Positions 61,051-64,000 of a stretch of 64,000 nt of DNA are shown here, piece after piece. The DNA is from Thiobacillus denitrificans ATCC 25259 (lineage in GTDB: Bacteria > Pseudomonadota > Gammaproteobacteria > Burkholderiales > Thiobacillaceae). Below the pieces are notes generated by a model, which was not told the DNA's origin, ran no database searches, and saw only the letters and a program-made list of their open reading frames with translations. The stretch spans positions 1,240,001 to 1,304,000 of the forward strand of contig NC_007404.1 of NCBI RefSeq assembly GCF_000012745.1. Reading direction: 5' to 3'. The first letter of the stretch is position 1; every line of letters starts with the position of its first letter. Position numbers and translations under genes: made by a program.

Positions 61051-62469
61051 ATGACCATTCATCCAGTGATTCTTTCCGGCGGTTCCGGCACCCGTCTGTG
61101 GCCCTTGTCGCGTGCGGCTCTGCCCAAGCAACTGCTGCCGCTCGCGAGCGAGCGCAGCCTGCTGCAGGATACGGTCCTCCGGCTCGCCGATTTCCCCGAC
61201 ATGGCGGCGCCGCTCATGGTGTGCAACGTCGAGCATCGGTTCATGATCGCCGAGCAGATGCGGCAGATCGGGGTCCATCCAAGCGCGATCGTGCTGGAGC
61301 CGGTCGGCCGCAACACCGCGCCTGCGATCGCCGTGGCGGCCCTGCGGCTGTCGCGCGAGGATGCCGACGCGCTCATGCTGGTGCTGCCGGCCGACCATCT
61401 GATCGGCGATATCGCGGCCTTCCACGCTGCCATCACGCGCGCCGCCGACGCAGCGAAGCACGGCTACCTCGCGACGTTCGGCATCGTGGCCGCGACGCCC
61501 GAGACGGGCTACGGCTACATCCGTAAAGGCGATGCCCTGGCCGAGGCGGCAGGTGCGCACGCGGTCGCCGGCTTCGTCGAGAAGCCCGATCTCGCCACCG
61601 CTCAGCAGTACGTCGCTTCGGGGGATTATTTCTGGAACAGCGGGATGTTCCTGTTCCGGGCGTCAGATTTCCTCAAGGAGCTCGAGACCCTGCGGCCGGA
61701 CATCCTGAGCGCGAGCCGCGCCGCGCTCGATGCCGCGAAGCCGGATCTCGATTTCGTGCGTCTCGACCCCGTCGCTTTCGAGGCCTGCCCGTCGGAATCG
61801 GTCGACTACGCCGTGATGGAGCATACCCGCCGCGCTGCCGTGGTGCCGGCCGACATCGGGTGGAACGACATCGGCGCCTGGTCGGCGCTGTGGGAGGTCG
61901 CCGAGAAGGACGCGGCGGGCAACGCGGTCCGTGGCGACGTGATGCTGGAGAACGCGGCGAACAACTTCGTCCGCGCCGAGACGCGGATGGTCGCGATGCT
62001 CGGCGTGTCGGATCTCGTCGTCGTCGAGACGGCCGACGTGGTGCTCGTGGCGAACAGGGACCAGGTCCAGGACGTGAAGAAGCTCGTCGATCGCCTGAAA
62101 GCCGCCAAGCGCTGCGAGCATCTGGTTCACAAGCAGGTCTACCGTCCCTGGGGCTGGTACGAGGGGATCGACGGCGGCGACCGCTTCCAGGTCAAGCGCA
62201 TCATGGTCAAGCCGGGCGAGAAGCTGAGCCTGCAGATGCACCACCATCGTGCCGAGCACTGGGTGGTCGTCTCGGGGACCGCGAGCGTCACCTGCGGCGA
62301 CGAGGTTATGCTCCTGGCCGAAAACCAGTCGACCTACATACCGCTCGGCACCACCCACCGGCTCGAGAACCCCGGCAAGGTCGATCTTCACATGATCGAG
62401 GTCCAGTCCGGCACCTATCTCGGCGAAGACGACATCGTCCGCTTCGAGGACGTCTACAAGCGCGACTAG
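61051..62469 (+). CDS. manC: Mannose-1-phosphate guanylyltransferase / mannose-6-phosphate isomerase
   Basis: The 472-residue bifunctional type II enzyme has the nucleotidyltransferase motif LSGGSGTRLWPLSRAALPKQ, FVEKPD, and a C-terminal cupin isomerase domain (VKPGEKLSLQMHHHRAEHWVVV). It supplies GDP-mannose for exopolysaccharide or LPS. The ATG at 61051 matches the family start. It stands alone here, without a polysaccharide cluster. Confidence 0.95.
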   Translation: MTIHPVILSGGSGTRLWPLSRAALPKQLLPLASERSLLQDTVLRLADFPDMAAPLMVCNVEHRFMIAEQMRQIGVHPSAIVLEPVGRNTAPAIAVAALRLSREDADALMLVLPADHLIGDIAAFHAAITRAADAAKHGYLATFGIVAATPETGYGYIRKGDALAEAAGAHAVAGFVEKPDLATAQQYVASGDYFWNSGMFLFRASDFLKELETLRPDILSASRAALDAAKPDLDFVRLDPVAFEACPSESVDYAVMEHTRRAAVVPADIGWNDIGAWSALWEVAEKDAAGNAVRGDVMLENAANNFVRAETRMVAMLGVSDLVVVETADVVLVANRDQVQDVKKLVDRLKAAKRCEHLVHKQVYRPWGWYEGIDGGDRFQVKRIMVKPGEKLSLQMHHHRAEHWVVVSGTASVTCGDEVMLLAENQSTYIPLGTTHRLENPGKVDLHMIEVQSGTYLGEDDIVRFEDVYKRD

Positions 62470-62566
62470 CCGGAAGTCTGTCCGCTCGTGCGGCAGACGG
62501 TCTCGCCGCCCCCGCGTTTTTCCCGCCTCGCTCCCGAAGGGCAGGGGGCGACTTCCCCAACTCGCG

Positions 62567-62585
62567 TGTAGGACAAACACCTACA
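62567..62585. promoter_or_regulatory. Inverted repeat upstream of flhD
   Basis: TGTAGG-ACAAACA-CCTACA is a perfect six-base inverted repeat with a seven-base spacer about 134 bases before the flhD ATG. It could be an operator of the flagellar master operon; the binding protein is unknown. Confidence 0.45.
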
Positions 62586-62718
62586 TGACGCAGCCGGTGA
62601 TTCTGTCTCCGGAACCAGCGCTTTTCTTTATTAACTTTCCGGGGTCGCGTCCGAAAACGAATTCACCACGCCGACTTGAGCGTGAGTTCGAAAAAAATCG
62701 AGACGCGGAGACAGACCG

Positions 62719-63033
62719 ATGAAAATGGACGAAATGCTCGACGAGATGCGTGACGTCAATCTCAACTACCTGATGCTGGCGCAGAACATGATTCAGCACG
62801 ACAAGGCGACCGCCGTTTTTCGCCTTGGCATCAGCCAGGACGTCGCCGACCTGATCGAGAACCTGACTCCCGCCCAGATCCTCAAGCTCGCCAGCTCGGG
62901 AATGCTCGTGTCGCGCTTCCGTTTCGACGACGGCATGGTGCTCAATCTGCTCACCAATTACACCAAGGATCGCGCGCTCGCTCAGTCGCACGCTGCCATT
63001 CTGATGGCCGGCCAGGCGATGGCAACGGTCTGA
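62719..63033 (+). CDS. flhD: Flagellar transcriptional activator FlhD
   Basis: The 104-residue protein has DVNLNYLMLAQNMIQHDKATAVFRLGIS, LTPAQILKLASSGMLVSRFRF and the C-terminal helices of FlhD. It forms FlhD4C2, which activates class II flagellar promoters. The leader from 62470 is 249 bases and contains the inverted repeat and an AT-rich segment (TTTATTAACTTT), a probable promoter zone. Confidence 0.96.
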   Translation: MKMDEMLDEMRDVNLNYLMLAQNMIQHDKATAVFRLGISQDVADLIENLTPAQILKLASSGMLVSRFRFDDGMVLNLLTNYTKDRALAQSHAAILMAGQAMATV

Positions 63034-63057
63034 GTAGCGGCATCGAGGAGCGCGGGG

Positions 63058-63612
63058 ATGAGCAAGAAAAGCCTGTTGACCGAAATGCGCGACACCCAGC
63101 TCGCGATCGAACTGATCGAACTCGGTGCCCGTCCCCAGGTGCTCGAAGCCGAGACGTCGTTGTCGCGCGAGCGCCTGCTCAAGCTGTACAAGGAAGTCAA
63201 AGGCGTCTCGCCACCGAAGGGCATGCTCCCGTTCTCGACCGACTGGTTCCTGACCTGGCTGCCCAACGTGCACGCGTCGCTGTTCATGAACATTCACGGC
63301 TACCTCGTGCGCAACAGCGAGTGCAGCGGCATCGAGGCCATGCTCAAAAGCTATCGCCTGTACCAGGAATATCTGCACAGCAACGAGATCGAGGCCGTGC
63401 TGAGCTTTACCCGCGCGTGGACGCTCAACCGCTTCTTCGAGAGCCGCATGCTGGCGACGGCGGCGTGCACGGAATGCGGCGGCCATTTCGTCGTCCACCC
63501 TGAAGACCTTCACACCCACTACGTCTGCGGGCTCTGCAACATGCCGGCCCGCGCGGGCAAGACCCGCAAGGCCAAGGCTGACGCGCAGGCCGAATTGACC
63601 GCAGCGGCCTGA
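63058..63612 (+). CDS. flhC: Flagellar transcriptional activator FlhC
   Basis: The 184-residue partner of FlhD has the zinc-binding cysteines in CTECGG and CGLCNMPARAGK, and the DNA-binding helical core (LVRNSECSGIEAMLKSYRLYQEYL). GGAGCGCGGGG precedes the ATG, 24 bases after flhD. Confidence 0.96.
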   Translation: MSKKSLLTEMRDTQLAIELIELGARPQVLEAETSLSRERLLKLYKEVKGVSPPKGMLPFSTDWFLTWLPNVHASLFMNIHGYLVRNSECSGIEAMLKSYRLYQEYLHSNEIEAVLSFTRAWTLNRFFESRMLATAACTECGGHFVVHPEDLHTHYVCGLCNMPARAGKTRKAKADAQAELTAAA

Positions 63613-63632
63613 CCGCCGCGCGCAGCCTGTCC

Positions 63633-64000
63633 GTGCGTCTGCCGGTCACGCTCCAGTCACTCCTCATCCAGGGCCTTGCCGTCCTGCTCGCGTTGGTTTC
63701 GTACCGTCTGCTGGACGAGGTGCTTTCGTATCGACCCTCGCTCGCCCAGATCGCACTCGTGCAAGGCGGCATCGCGGCCTTGCTGAGCCGCTTCGCCAGA
63801 CAGGCGCGCTGGTGGCATCCGCTCCATTTCGTGTTCCTGCCTGCGGTCGTCGTGGCGCAGCGCCTGAACATTCCGCCCTTGGGCTATCTCGCCGCCTTCA
63901 TCGTGCTCGTGCTTTTCTACTGGAGCAGCTTCCGCACCCAGGTTCCCTTGTATCTTTCGAGCCGCAAGGCCTGGGACGCTCTTGCCGGGCTCCTGCCCGC
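63633..64000 (+). CDS. 5' part of a gene for an N-terminally membrane-anchored protein
   Basis: The frame opens at GTG 63633 and runs off the window. About 122 residues are visible: two or three hydrophobic segments (SLLIQGLAVLLALVSYRLL, LGYLAAFIVLVLFYW) and SSFRTQVPLYLSSRKAWDAL. The phrase YWSSFRTQVPLYLSS resembles the N-terminus of membrane-anchored SAM-dependent methyltransferases of betaproteobacteria, but the catalytic domain is outside the window. Confidence 0.6.
   Translation, partial: MRLPVTLQSLLIQGLAVLLALVSYRLLDEVLSYRPSLAQIALVQGGIAALLSRFARQARWWHPLHFVFLPAVVVAQRLNIPPLGYLAAFIVLVLFYWSSFRTQVPLYLSSRKAWDALAGLLP

Noticed and set aside
62470-62500. Hairpin GTCTGTCCGC/GCGGCAGAC after manC as a terminator
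   Set aside because: The stem has mismatches and is not followed by a T-run, so I did not call it.

Overview
The window is GC-rich chromosomal DNA with dense, often overlapping genes. It looks like a free-living, flagellated, respiring betaproteobacterium. The evidence is fliA at the left edge, flhDC at the right edge, the sdhCDAB-sdhE-gltA-sucAB cluster, the dapC/dapD pair, queF, and an mltF/tRNA-Ser neighbourhood. I cannot name the genus from the sequence alone.

Left block (1-11.9 kb, + strand): the end of a flagellar-region gene, fliA, a short malic enzyme, then a tightly coupled TCA-cycle operon (sdhC, sdhD, sdhA, sdhB, sdhE, gltA, sucA, sucB). It ends in an MlaF-type ABC ATPase at the place where a dihydrolipoamide dehydrogenase gene is often found. 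The encoded SucB has no recognisable E3-binding domain. From 11.9 to 17.5 kb (- strand) lies a signalling cluster: a REC-PAS-GGDEF-EAL protein, a CheY/Rcp1-like receiver and a membrane PAS histidine kinase. From 17.8 to 24.4 kb there are small conserved genes: macrodomain, lipocalin, aldo/keto reductase, intradiol dioxygenase, DUF488, PhnB-like and pyrimidine-dimer glycosylase.

The main accessory feature is a chromosomal integron at about 24.5-31.7 kb. An IntI-type integrase gene (+ strand) overlaps tadA. A repeat-rich attI-like region lies beside it, and to the left about 6 kb of gene cassettes is separated by 13 recognisable attC sites and one attC half-site. All attC sites whose arms I could align have the same polarity, pointing away from intI. 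About half of the cassette genes are nevertheless encoded on the opposite strand. Cassette cargo is mostly small: HNH proteins, a Lar-like zinc ribbon, DUF1643, a triple zinc-knuckle protein, and membrane and exported proteins. The distal end of the array abuts the 3' remnant of a hexapeptide acetyltransferase.

Right block: tadA, an L,D-transpeptidase, an M48 lipoprotein peptidase, dapD, dapC and an EamA transporter. Next comes a 1290-residue protein of unknown function, then an FGGY kinase, queF, smc, serS, mltF and tRNA-Ser(CGA). The stress operon prkA-yeaH-spoVR follows, preceded by a good sigma-54 promoter sequence and an upstream palindrome. The window ends with a FAD/Rieske oxidoreductase, clpS-clpA, a coiled-coil periplasmic protein, manC, flhD-flhC and the start of a membrane-anchored protein.

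The most promising items for novelty are the mixed-strand cassette array, the large unknown protein at 37.4-41.2 kb, and the E3-binding-domain-less SucB coupled to an MlaF ATPase with an altered H-loop.
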